From DAXETY01 sp051155755 (GTDB taxonomy: Bacteria; Desulfobacterota; Desulfobacteria; Desulfobacterales; SG8-13), in NCBI GenBank assembly GCA_051155755.1, contig DAXETY010000024.1, forward strand, positions 1-33,496: 33,496 bases of DNA. Reading direction: 5' to 3'. Within the stretch, counting starts at the first letter, position 1. Every line of letters starts with the position of its first letter. Below the pieces are notes generated by a model that did no database searches, had not been told where the DNA came from, and worked only from the letters and a program-made list of their open reading frames with translations. This document shows, one piece after another, positions 22,331 to 30,203 of the stretch. The position numbers and the translations under genes are program-made.

Positions 22331-23974
22331 ATGCGATCCGACATATTGAAAAAACGCGTGGAAACTCTGCCGCACCGGGCGCTGCTGATGTCGGCCGGCG
22401 TCAAAGCCGAAGATCTCAAGTCCGACAAGCCGTTTATCGGGGTCGCCAACAGTTACAACGATCTGATTCCGGGTCACATTCATCTCAACGATCTGACCCG
22501 CGAGGTCAAGCGCGGGATTCGAGACGCCGGCGGCGTCCCGTTCGAGTGGGGTGTCCCCGGCGTTTGCGACGGCATCGCCATGTTTGCCGAGATGCGGCTG
22601 AGCCTGCCCAGCCGCGAACACATCGCCGACAACATCGAAATCATGACGCTCTCGCACTCCCTGGATGGCTGGGTGGGCGTCACCAATTGCGATAAGATCA
22701 CACCGGGCATGCTGATGGCCGCCGGACGGATGAACCTGCCGGCCATCCTGCTGACCGGCGGTCCGATGAAAGCCCGACAAATCGAGGGCCGCAAACACCA
22801 TCCCATCGAGGGCTTCGGACTGGTGGGCCAGGTCAAGGCCGGCAAGCTCACCGCCGAAGCGGCCGAAGAGCTGCTGCCGTGCATGGTTTGCGGCGCCGGT
22901 TCCTGCGTGGGTCTCTACACGGCCAACACCATGGCGGTGGTTACGGAAGTGCTGGGCATGTCGCTGTCGGGTTGTGCCGCCACGCTGGCCGAAGACCCGC
23001 TCAAAAAACAGCAGGCCTACAATACCGGCCGGCGCATCGTCGAAATGGTGCTCAGCGATCTGAAGCCCAAAGATATCCTGACGCCGGGGGCCTTCGAGAA
23101 TGCCGTGCGGGTCGACATGGCCATGGGGGGATCCACCAACACGGTGCTCCACATTCCGGCGGTGGCCAGGGAAGCCGGCCTCGACCTGGACGTTTCCCTG
23201 TTCGATCGCATTTCCCGGGAAACACCCAATATCTGCTCGATCATTCCGGCCGGAACCAACGAAATGGCCGACATCCAGGCCGCCGGAGGCATCCCGGCGG
23301 TGCTCAACCGGCTGCAGGAACTGCTGCTGGACACCGCCACCGCCGAGGGGCTCACGATCCGCGGCATCGCCCGACAAGCTGAAGTCCGCAACAAAGATGT
23401 GATCCGCCCGCTGGATCGTCCCTTCCACCGGGAAGGGGGCATCGCAGTCCTGCGGGGCAATATCGCCGCCAGTGCCGTCATCAAGCAAACCGCTGTCGGT
23501 GCCGGTATGATGCGGCACACCGGCCCGGCCAAAGTGTTTCGATCCGAAGAAGCCTTGCTCGCGGCCATCGAAGCCCGCCAAATCGAAGAGGGCGACGTGG
23601 TGGTGCTGCCCTTTCAGGGTCCGGCCGGAGCCCCGGGCATGCCCGAAATGCTGACCCCCACCGATGCCATCAAAGGCGCCGGATACCAGCGGGTGGCACT
23701 GATTACCGACGGTCGTTTTTCCGGGGCGACCACGGGTCCCTGTATCGGACACGTGGAAATGGAAGCCTACAACGGTGGTCCCATCGGCGCCGTTCGCAAT
23801 GGAGACATCGTCGAGATCGACATTCCCGCCCGCAAGCTCAACGTACGGGTCGAAGCGGAAATCCTGCGCCGGCGGCTGCAGGAGACCCAATCTCCGGAGC
23901 GGGAACTGACCCCGCTGCTGAAGACTTTCCGAAAGTCGTACGTGGGGTTTAATTGTTATGGGAAGAAGGGATAG
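22331..23974 (+). CDS. ilvD: Dihydroxy-acid dehydratase family (IlvD/Edd)
   Basis: 547-aa iron-sulfur dehydratase. IlvD converts 2,3-dihydroxy-isovalerate and -methylvalerate to the 2-oxo acids of Val and Ile synthesis; close relatives act on sugar acids. Seen: NSYNDLIPGHIHL, VCDGIAM (Asp80), SLPSREHIADNIEIM, TNCDKITPGMLMA (Cys120, Lys122 expected to be carbamylated), CGAGSCVGLYTANTM (Cys192), the MAMGGSTNTVLHI region and GRFSGATTGPCIGHV. The first cluster-ligand position has Gly48 (PGH), as in forms that do not have the PCN cysteine, so only two of three common Cys ligands are in the standard places. GGAGG precedes the ATG. Linkage to the TRAP genes suggests that the imported acid may be a substrate, so a sugar-acid or hydroxy-acid role is a real alternative to biosynthesis. 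Confidence 0.9.
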   Translation: MRSDILKKRVETLPHRALLMSAGVKAEDLKSDKPFIGVANSYNDLIPGHIHLNDLTREVKRGIRDAGGVPFEWGVPGVCDGIAMFAEMRLSLPSREHIADNIEIMTLSHSLDGWVGVTNCDKITPGMLMAAGRMNLPAILLTGGPMKARQIEGRKHHPIEGFGLVGQVKAGKLTAEAAEELLPCMVCGAGSCVGLYTANTMAVVTEVLGMSLSGCAATLAEDPLKKQQAYNTGRRIVEMVLSDLKPKDILTPGAFENAVRVDMAMGGSTNTVLHIPAVAREAGLDLDVSLFDRISRETPNICSIIPAGTNEMADIQAAGGIPAVLNRLQELLLDTATAEGLTIRGIARQAEVRNKDVIRPLDRPFHREGGIAVLRGNIAASAVIKQTAVGAGMMRHTGPAKVFRSEEALLAAIEARQIEEGDVVVLPFQGPAGAPGMPEMLTPTDAIKGAGYQRVALITDGRFSGATTGPCIGHVEMEAYNGGPIGAVRNGDIVEIDIPARKLNVRVEAEILRRRLQETQSPERELTPLLKTFRKSYVGFNCYGKKG

Positions 23975-24004
23975 TTGGTGGTGGGCGGGCCATGACCCAC
24001 GCGA

Positions 24005-26983
24005 CTAAATTTTATGCAGAGCCAACGGCGCCTCCAACTTCGCATTGGCCTCCTGCAGCTGTTCGTCACCGGAGATGACCGCCACCGCCGAAGATTGCAG
24101 ACCGCCTTGAAAATAGCGCCCGGCGGCCTGCAGCACCTGCCCGTATTCCAGTTCCAGCAAACGCCGTTTGAACCTTCTGCGGGCCTCGTCGCTCAGGGAT
24201 ATCAGCTTTCGATAAAACGCTTTGCGCGCTTTCGGCCCCGGCGGATCGGGGCGATCGATTTCCGAACAGACCTGCAAAACGGCCTCATCGATGTCCTGGT
24301 CCGAATAAGCCCCCCGGGCAATAAAATCGGCCGCATCCCGATAGGCTTTCAGGGTTGCCACGATATGGGGGTCGCGATAAGAAGCCATCCAGAAGATCCC
24401 GTCTTCCGGGTTGTACAGGCTGAATCCGCCGTATGCGCCGCCTTTTTCGCGAATTTCCCGATGCAGATACAGGGATCGCAGCAATTTGCCGATGACCGCC
24501 AGGGCGGGTGCGTCTTCATGTTCCATCCCGACTGTGGGAAAAGCCTGGGCGACAAAAGAAACCGCCGAAGACGTGCTCCAGCCTTCCGGGGCGGATTCTT
24601 TCACCGCTGAAATTTTCGGTGCGTGAAAACCGTGCTTGCCGTGATTCAAACGTTGACAAACCCGGCGGGCGCCTTCACTCGCCGCCTTTACGGCCGAGGC
24701 TTCACCAATCAAGGCCATTTGCAGGTTGTTACGGACAAAAAGTCCTTTGCGCACTTGATCGAGGTCTTCGGCCAAGGTCGCGAGATTGGCCTCGGCGGTT
24801 TGTGCGGCCAGCTTTTTGGCCGTCTGTAGCTGGAATATGCCGCTCCATATTTCGCTCAACTGGCGGGCAACGGAAAAATTGCGCGCCGCCAGGGACATCG
24901 CCAGCCGGTGCCCGTTATGAATCACCATCGATTCGAGGTTGGCGCGATATTCCTGCAGCAGGCGGTTCAGGCGCGCGGCATCGGAGAAATCCACGTCGAA
25001 CATCAGCTCTTCGATAATTTCGAAAGTTTCTCCCAGGTTTCTTTCCAGGCATTTTGCATTCAAGGTGACAAACGGAATGCAGGGTCTGTCGGCGTCAAAG
25101 CCGGTGCGGGCGTTGACCGACAGTGCAACGCCGCCGGTGTATCGATCGATGCGGTGCGACATTTCGGAATAGTCGCGCTCGGCGGTTCCAACCTTCGAGG
25201 CCGCAAAACAGAAAAAAGGCACCAGTGGGATCAGTCTTGGATCGAGACGCCCTGCGCCGGCAGCCGCGGTATAGTAGAAAATACCGGAGGTGTTTTGCAC
25301 GTAGGTGAGGGCGGCAGCGTCTTCCAGCACATCCGTCTCGGAAACACCGGAGATGTCCGGCGGAATGTCCTTGCGCTTCAGGGTGGGCAGCACGGACAGA
25401 TCTTCCTCGCTCTGCTGAAGCAATTCCAGGGCCTTGGCATCGGCCGATATTTTTTTCAGTGACGAATCGTCCAGACGGCGGGCGATTTGCTCCAGCGCTT
25501 CACGTTCCTTTCGACGGCGTTCTTTTTCCAGAGCAACGTCCGGCAGGAGGGAAAATTGCACGCGGTGCGGATTTTCAACAAACTCCCTGCGGATGCAATT
25601 TTCAAGAAATCCGTCCCGGGAAAGTTCGCGCCGCAAACGCGCCAAATCGTCGTCCAACCGGAGTTTATCCAGCGGATCCCCGCCATGTATCCAGGGCCCG
25701 ACGATGGCCAACATTTTGCGGAGCCCGTAAGGGTACGGTGTATTGGTAACCTCCTTGTAATGAAATTCGATCTGGTGCAGGGCCGACTCGACCCGTTCCG
25801 GGTCGATGCCCTCCCGGGACATGGATGTCAGCACTTCCAGCACCAGGGATTCGACCGATTCGGCTGCGTCGGCATCGGTGCCCTTCAGGCCGGCAACAAA
25901 CAGTGTGTCCCGGTAATCGGCGTCATAGCCGGCCGAATCGCAGAGCGCCGAGCCGAGACCGGAGTCGATCAGGGCCTTGCGAAGCGGTGAACCGGGATTG
26001 CCCAGCAGGATCTGCTCGAGCAGCATCATGACCAGCACATCGAAGGAGCTGCGAATATCGGCGGTCAGCCAGGCCACGCAGGCCTGACTTTTTCGAGCCG
26101 TATCCTCGCCTTCGGCCAGGGGATAGTGCACGGTGGTTCGACGCGGCTGTCCCCAGCGGGGCTGGGAAGCCACTTCGGTTTCGGGAACCAGACGCCGGTA
26201 GTGTTGTAGAACCCGGTCCTGGATATATTCCAGGTGGGCTCTCAGCGGCAGGTTGCCATAGGTGTAGAAATAGCTGTTGCTGGGGTGATAGTGATGCCGG
26301 TGAAATGCCAACAGCTGCTCGTGGGTCAGCTCCGGTATGACGGCCGGATCGCCGCCTGAATTGAACCGGTAGGTCGTATCCGGAAACAACGCCGCCAGAA
26401 GGGAGCGGGCCATCACCTGGTCCGCAGAGGACATGGCGCCTTTCATCTCGTTGTAAACCACGCCCTTGAACTCCAGATCCGTTGCCTGATCCGGTGTCGA
26501 CCCTTCGGAAAAGTCGAGTCGATGGCCTTCCTGTTTAAAGCTCAGCCGGTCGATTTTCGGAAAAAAGGCCGCATCCAGATACACATCCATCAGGTTGTAA
26601 AAGTCTTTCCGATTCTGGGTGCTGAAGGGGTACATGGTCCAATCGGATGCGGTAAACGCATTCATGAAGGTGCTCAAGCTGCGCTTGATCATCGAGAAAA
26701 AAGGATCGCGAACCGGATAACGCTTTGAGCCGCACAGAACGGTGTGCTCCAGTATGTGGGCAACGCCGGTGGAATCGCGCGGGACGGTCTTGAACGTCAC
26801 GGCAAAAGTGTTTTCGACGTCATCGGCACTCAGATGAACGTGCCGGGCACCGGTTTTCAAATGCTCGAGTTCGTAAAAGTGAAAACCAAATTCACTGATT
26901 CCCTGGATCCGTTGAATGCGATACCCGGCGAGTTCATCGCCCTCTGCGAGACCCGGATTGTGCTGGTCCCTATGCTTGTTCAT
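24005..26983 (-). CDS. M16C zinc metallopeptidase (presequence protease type)
   Basis: 992-aa insulinase-superfamily peptidase of the PreP/Cym1 M16C group, which degrades short unfolded peptides in a closed chamber. The inverted zinc motif HxxEH is HILEH at residues 76-80 (VAHILEHTVLCGSKRYPVR), with the downstream ligand Glu region FKGVVYNEMKGAMSSADQV. The second, catalytically inactive half ends with the family's REKGGAYGGFSLYNPEDGIF and SYRDPHIVATL segments. Length is that expected for the family. ATG 26983 has GAGGGAG 8 nt upstream. No signal peptide is seen, so it is probably cytoplasmic. It converges on ilvD with 30 bp between stops and stands as a single-gene unit. Confidence 0.92.
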   Translation of the reverse strand: MNKHRDQHNPGLAEGDELAGYRIQRIQGISEFGFHFYELEHLKTGARHVHLSADDVENTFAVTFKTVPRDSTGVAHILEHTVLCGSKRYPVRDPFFSMIKRSLSTFMNAFTASDWTMYPFSTQNRKDFYNLMDVYLDAAFFPKIDRLSFKQEGHRLDFSEGSTPDQATDLEFKGVVYNEMKGAMSSADQVMARSLLAALFPDTTYRFNSGGDPAVIPELTHEQLLAFHRHHYHPSNSYFYTYGNLPLRAHLEYIQDRVLQHYRRLVPETEVASQPRWGQPRRTTVHYPLAEGEDTARKSQACVAWLTADIRSSFDVLVMMLLEQILLGNPGSPLRKALIDSGLGSALCDSAGYDADYRDTLFVAGLKGTDADAAESVESLVLEVLTSMSREGIDPERVESALHQIEFHYKEVTNTPYPYGLRKMLAIVGPWIHGGDPLDKLRLDDDLARLRRELSRDGFLENCIRREFVENPHRVQFSLLPDVALEKERRRKEREALEQIARRLDDSSLKKISADAKALELLQQSEEDLSVLPTLKRKDIPPDISGVSETDVLEDAAALTYVQNTSGIFYYTAAAGAGRLDPRLIPLVPFFCFAASKVGTAERDYSEMSHRIDRYTGGVALSVNARTGFDADRPCIPFVTLNAKCLERNLGETFEIIEELMFDVDFSDAARLNRLLQEYRANLESMVIHNGHRLAMSLAARNFSVARQLSEIWSGIFQLQTAKKLAAQTAEANLATLAEDLDQVRKGLFVRNNLQMALIGEASAVKAASEGARRVCQRLNHGKHGFHAPKISAVKESAPEGWSTSSAVSFVAQAFPTVGMEHEDAPALAVIGKLLRSLYLHREIREKGGAYGGFSLYNPEDGIFWMASYRDPHIVATLKAYRDAADFIARGAYSDQDIDEAVLQVCSEIDRPDPPGPKARKAFYRKLISLSDEARRRFKRRLLELEYGQVLQAAGRYFQGGLQSSAVAVISGDEQLQEANAKLEAPLALHKI

Positions 26984-27090
26984 CCGTACAGCTCCCTCAG
27001 TCGGTCCAACGGAAACGCAAAAACCGTCGGAGACTCAGCAACCGCCTGCGAAGCGGGTGTTTTGAATTTTCTTGCCGGCGGCAAGCAAAC

Positions 27091-27110
27091 AAAAAAGCAC
27101 TTTTGTGCTT
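27091..27110 (-). terminator. Intrinsic terminator of the winged-helix gene
   Basis: On the minus strand the left-arm palindrome forms AAGCAC-AAAA-GTGCTT followed directly by TTTT, giving six T in a row with the stem end. It lies about 67 bp after the stop of the gene at 27177-27560. Confidence 0.55.
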
Positions 27111-27153
27111 CGATATTGACCTTGCAGTCGCACCCGGTTTGGGCAAGAATCAA
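27095..27153 (+). repeat. 59-bp terminal inverted repeat, left arm
   Basis: Matches the reverse complement of 27592-27650 at 55 of 59 positions. It starts with the palindrome AAGCACTTTTGTGCTT (27095-27110) and ends GGGCAAGAATCAA. It lies 23 bp beyond the stop of the winged-helix gene. Confidence 0.85.
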
Positions 27154-27176
27154 AATCGATCGCATATCGCAATGGC

Positions 27177-27560
27177 TCATTGGGCGGTGTATACCCCACG
27201 GTTGACACGTCGAATGTCGCCGCTTTTGTAGAGGCGAAAAATGATGTTGCGAATTTTCTTGTCGTCGAAACCCGTTTTGTCTTTAATCTCGGCCACGCTG
27301 ACGCCTTCGGCCTTGCCTTTCATCACCGCCAGTACTTGTTCGACCGCCGTGGTGCCGGGGCGCTTGCGTCCACCGCCCTCGCCCACCGCCGCCACTCGGC
27401 TCCTTCCGGACAACTTCTGATTAGACTTCAGCAGCTTTTCGATGTTGTCAAGTTTGGTCATCAGCTTGTCGACATCTTTTTTGGTCGGGATTTCATAATT
27501 CTGCATGAAAAATTTGACCATGGCATCGAAACTGACACCTTTTCCTTTTCTTTTGACCAT
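27177..27560 (-). CDS. Small winged-helix-like protein inside an inverted-repeat cassette
   Basis: 127-aa basic protein that I cannot name precisely. Residues about 1-20 are basic then aromatic (KGVSFDAMVKFFMQNYEIP), 25-45 form a short coiled coil (VDKLMTKLDNIEKLLK), 48-68 are a Gly/Arg-rich linker, and 72-127 look like a winged helix-turn-helix (VEQVLAVMKGKAEGVSVAEI, FDDKKIRNIIFRLYKSGD, RVNRGVYTA). DNA binding is therefore likely. ATG 27560 is preceded by GGGGAGGG about 6 nt away; a longer frame to 27707 would run through the right inverted repeat and is unlikely. The gene is enclosed by 59-bp inverted repeats. Confidence 0.8.
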   Translation of the reverse strand: MVKRKGKGVSFDAMVKFFMQNYEIPTKKDVDKLMTKLDNIEKLLKSNQKLSGRSRVAAVGEGGGRKRPGTTAVEQVLAVMKGKAEGVSVAEIKDKTGFDDKKIRNIIFRLYKSGDIRRVNRGVYTAQ

Positions 27561-27591
27561 CGGTGACCCTCCCCTCTGATCTGGCTGTTGA

Positions 27592-27650
27592 TTGATTCTT
27601 GCCCAAACCGGGTGCTTCTGCAAGTTCAACATCGAAGCACAAAAGTGCTT
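27592..27650 (-). repeat. 59-bp terminal inverted repeat, right arm
   Basis: Reverse-complement partner of 27095-27153 with four mismatches. It starts 31 bp upstream of the winged-helix start codon and ends with AAGCACAAAAGTGCTT (27635-27650). No flanking target duplication is visible. Confidence 0.85.
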
Positions 27651-27907
27651 CTGCCTGCGGATTGAGCAAATTATAAGTAATTGGAAACTTAACTTTAATG
27701 CAAGCAAAAGTCAAGCTTTGAGCAAAAACGGATGCAATCCGTGGAATCGGCAAAGGCCGTTGCACAAACGCGGCTTCAATGATAAGCAACTGCAGCAGGA
27801 AGAACAGGACCGGCACCGCCGATCTTAAAGGACCCGCGGATACCGATAACTTTGGGTTTCCCGCCCCGGAAGAACCCAAGACCCACCGCAAATCGGGGGG
27901 TTTGGAT

Positions 27908-27926
27908 TTTCGGCCATCGGCCGAAA
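27908..27926. other. 8-bp hairpin upstream of ksgA
   Basis: TTTCGGCC (27908-27915) and GGCCGAAA (27919-27926) with a 3-nt loop, 62 bp before the ksgA start. The gap 27661-27987 holds this, the related AAGCAC hairpin at 27932 and no gene that I can see. Confidence 0.4.
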
Positions 27927-27931
27927 GATTG

Positions 27932-27947
27932 AAGCACCGTTGTGCTT
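27932..27947. repeat. Solo AAGCAC-N4-GTGCTT hairpin related to the cassette ends
   Basis: Same 6-bp arms and 4-nt loop length as the outer tips of the 59-bp repeats (27095-27110 and 27635-27650), with some similarity in the flanks (ATTGAAGCAC before it, GCGG after it). It may be the relic of a further cassette end. Confidence 0.4.
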
Positions 27948-27987
27948 GCAGCGGCGGTCACACAACCGATCCGGACAAGAATCTCCC

Positions 27988-28836
27988 ATGACGTCACCGC
28001 GCACACTGTTGCAGGCCTGGGACATGCCCGCACGCAAAAATCTGGGGCAACACTTCCTGGCGGATTCGGCCGTCGCCGAAGCCATTGTCGCCGCTGCTGG
28101 GATCACCACCGCCGATGTCGTCCTTGAAATCGGCGCCGGCCTGGGCGCCCTGACAATTCCGGCCGCCCGCGTTGCCAAACACGTCTGCGCGGTGGAAAAA
28201 GACCCGCGCCTGGTGGAACTTCTGAAAACCGAACTGGCGCTGTACCGGCTTGCGAATGTAACCGTGATCGAAGCCGATATTCTGTCTGTGGATCTGCAGC
28301 AACTGGCCGGCCGGTTCGGTGCGCCTCGAATCGTGCTGGGAAATCTACCTTACAACATTTCCTCCCAGATCCTGGTGCGCCTGATCCAGCAGCGGCATGG
28401 CGTCCGACTCGCGATGCTGATGTTCCAAAAAGAATTGGCCCAGAGACTGCGGGCTTTGCCGGGCGGCAGGGATTACGGCCGCTTGTCGGTCATGCTGCAG
28501 TATTGTGCCGCGGTCCGGAGCCGACTGGTGGTGGAGGCCAAGCGATTCTTTCCACGGCCGAAGGTGGACTCGGAAGTCCTGGAAATCCGCTTTATTCCGC
28601 TGCCTCCGGCCGGTGTCCCCGATGAAGGCTGGTTTTTTCAGGTCATCAAAGCCGCCTTCGGCCAGCGTCGTAAAACGTTGAAGAATGCCTTGACAGGAAG
28701 TGATCTGGGAGTGTCGGCCCGGCAGACCGGCAACGCGCTGACGGCAGCAGGCATCGACCCCAAACGCAGGGCCGAAACTTTGAGCGTGGAAGAGTTCGTG
28801 GCACTCAGCAATGCCCTCTACCGCGAACGTAGGTAA
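27988..28836 (+). CDS. ksgA: 16S rRNA (adenine1518/1519-N6)-dimethyltransferase
   Basis: RsmA/KsgA (282 aa) dimethylates two adjacent adenosines in the 3'-terminal hairpin of 16S rRNA using S-adenosylmethionine during 30S assembly. Seen: ARKNLGQHFLAD at 14-25, the SAM-binding motif EIGAGLGALTIPAA, acidic VEKDPRLVE and IEADILSVD, the catalytic NLPYNISSQIL, FQKELAQRLRALPG and FFPRPKVDSEVLE, then the C-terminal helical domain with AFGQRRKTLKNAL. I chose ATG 27988 at the usual N-terminal length; its ribosome site (GGACAAG) is weak and the frame is open to 27940. It converges on the GAPDH gene with 24 bp between stops. Confidence 0.95.
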   Translation: MTSPRTLLQAWDMPARKNLGQHFLADSAVAEAIVAAAGITTADVVLEIGAGLGALTIPAARVAKHVCAVEKDPRLVELLKTELALYRLANVTVIEADILSVDLQQLAGRFGAPRIVLGNLPYNISSQILVRLIQQRHGVRLAMLMFQKELAQRLRALPGGRDYGRLSVMLQYCAAVRSRLVVEAKRFFPRPKVDSEVLEIRFIPLPPAGVPDEGWFFQVIKAAFGQRRKTLKNALTGSDLGVSARQTGNALTAAGIDPKRRAETLSVEEFVALSNALYRERR

Positions 28837-28860
28837 CCGTTCCGGATACGAAAAAAGCAT

Positions 28861-30120
28861 TCACATCAGGTCGGCAATGGACACGGTCCGATCGCCGAGC
28901 ATATTCACGTAGCTGCCCATTTCGTTGTCGTACCATCCGTAAATCACCGCCTGGGTCACGGGAATGCGGATGATCGGATTTTTCAGCCGCGCGATGACCT
29001 CCGAATCGAGCTCCGGCACGTTGGCAAGGTTGATGGAGGCCTCGGCCGTGCGCGTGTGGGTCTCGAAACCTTCGATGATGGCGGCCGCCCGCGGAACCCC
29101 GATGATGTCTCCGGAAACGTTCTGTTTTTCGGTATAATGCAGGTACCCTTGCGGATCCTGCTCGGCGGCCCGCCGATAGATGCCGTTGATGGTTTCCCGC
29201 CGGATCGGCTTGCCGCCCAGTTCTTCCTGAAAATCGACCACCAGTATGATCAAAGAACCGGATGCCACCGGAACCCGAACCGATTCGGCGATAAAACCGA
29301 TTTGCTCCATTTCCGGAATCACCAGTCGCAATGCCTTGGCCGCTCCCGTAGTGGTAAGGATGATATTATTCATAATGCTTCGATTTTTGCGCAAATCCTT
29401 TTTCCCGGCCTTGGGCATGCGATCCAGCACGGCTTGCGATCCGGTGGCGGCATGCACGGTCGCCATGGAAGCGGTCAGGATTTTCTGGGGACCGAAGTGG
29501 TCCAGCAGCGGTTTGATCATGTGCGCCAGGCAGGTGGTGGTACAGGATGCATTGGAAACCAGGCGGTGCCGCCGGGGATCGAAATCGTTTGAATTGATGC
29601 CCATTACCGTCGTTATGGCATCCTCTGGCATCGCGCCGCTGAGATCGGATTTTTTGTCTTTGAGTTTGAAAGGCGCCGAGGCGATGACCTTCTCGGCACC
29701 GGCATCCAGGTGTCCCCGCAAACTGCCCTTTGAATGGTCTCCGGGCAATGTCGGATCGAGAAATTGACCGGTGGTGTCGACCACCAGCCGCACTTCAAAA
29801 TCCCGCCAGCCGATATCGGCGGGGTTCCGATCGGTCTGCAAAAAGCGAACCCGCACACCGTTGATCCGCATGGTGCCGTCACCGTCGTTGACCTCCCGAA
29901 TCGCCGGTTCGGCGTTGTGTCCGTGCAGATAGCACCTCAGCAAACCGTAGGTCGAATCTCGCTCGATGTAATGGGCCAGGTCGTCGAAACCGGTTCCGGT
30001 CTGACGCCCGAGATTGACCACGAGTTCATCGAAATATCGGCGTGCGACGTGATGCCACAGCGTCAACTTGCCGATACGTCCCATACCGTTAATGCCGAGC
30101 TTTTTGATCTCGTCTGACAT
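28861..30120 (-). CDS. Long-form glyceraldehyde-3-phosphate dehydrogenase
   Basis: NAD(P)-dependent GAPDH family protein that interconverts glyceraldehyde-3-phosphate and 1,3-bisphosphoglycerate. The Rossmann start is GINGMGRIGKL at 9-19. The catalytic cysteine is in SNASCTTTC (Cys193) and the catalytic histidine in TVHAATGSQ (His223), with TTTGAAKAL, RVPVASGSLIILVVDF and WYDNEMGSY near the end. At 419 aa it is about 80 residues longer than usual; much of the excess precedes the catalytic Cys, and the usual Trp of YDNEW is Met. It is a distinct subfamily and its direction or coenzyme may differ. GGGGGG lies about 10 nt before the ATG. It follows the PPDK-like gene by 83 bp on the same strand. 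Confidence 0.88.
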   Translation of the reverse strand: MSDEIKKLGINGMGRIGKLTLWHHVARRYFDELVVNLGRQTGTGFDDLAHYIERDSTYGLLRCYLHGHNAEPAIREVNDGDGTMRINGVRVRFLQTDRNPADIGWRDFEVRLVVDTTGQFLDPTLPGDHSKGSLRGHLDAGAEKVIASAPFKLKDKKSDLSGAMPEDAITTVMGINSNDFDPRRHRLVSNASCTTTCLAHMIKPLLDHFGPQKILTASMATVHAATGSQAVLDRMPKAGKKDLRKNRSIMNNIILTTTGAAKALRLVIPEMEQIGFIAESVRVPVASGSLIILVVDFQEELGGKPIRRETINGIYRRAAEQDPQGYLHYTEKQNVSGDIIGVPRAAAIIEGFETHTRTAEASINLANVPELDSEVIARLKNPIIRIPVTQAVIYGWYDNEMGSYVNMLGDRTVSIADLM

Positions 30121-30203
30121 GAGTGCACATCCCCCCTCTTAACGGACCCTTTAAACAATGACTGCACAAAACAGCGGGCACCGATCGCCCCCCCGCGCCG
30201 TTT

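Noticed and set aside
22130..23890. 586-codon minus-strand open frame across ilvD
   Set aside because: Antisense shadow of the dehydratase with biased composition.
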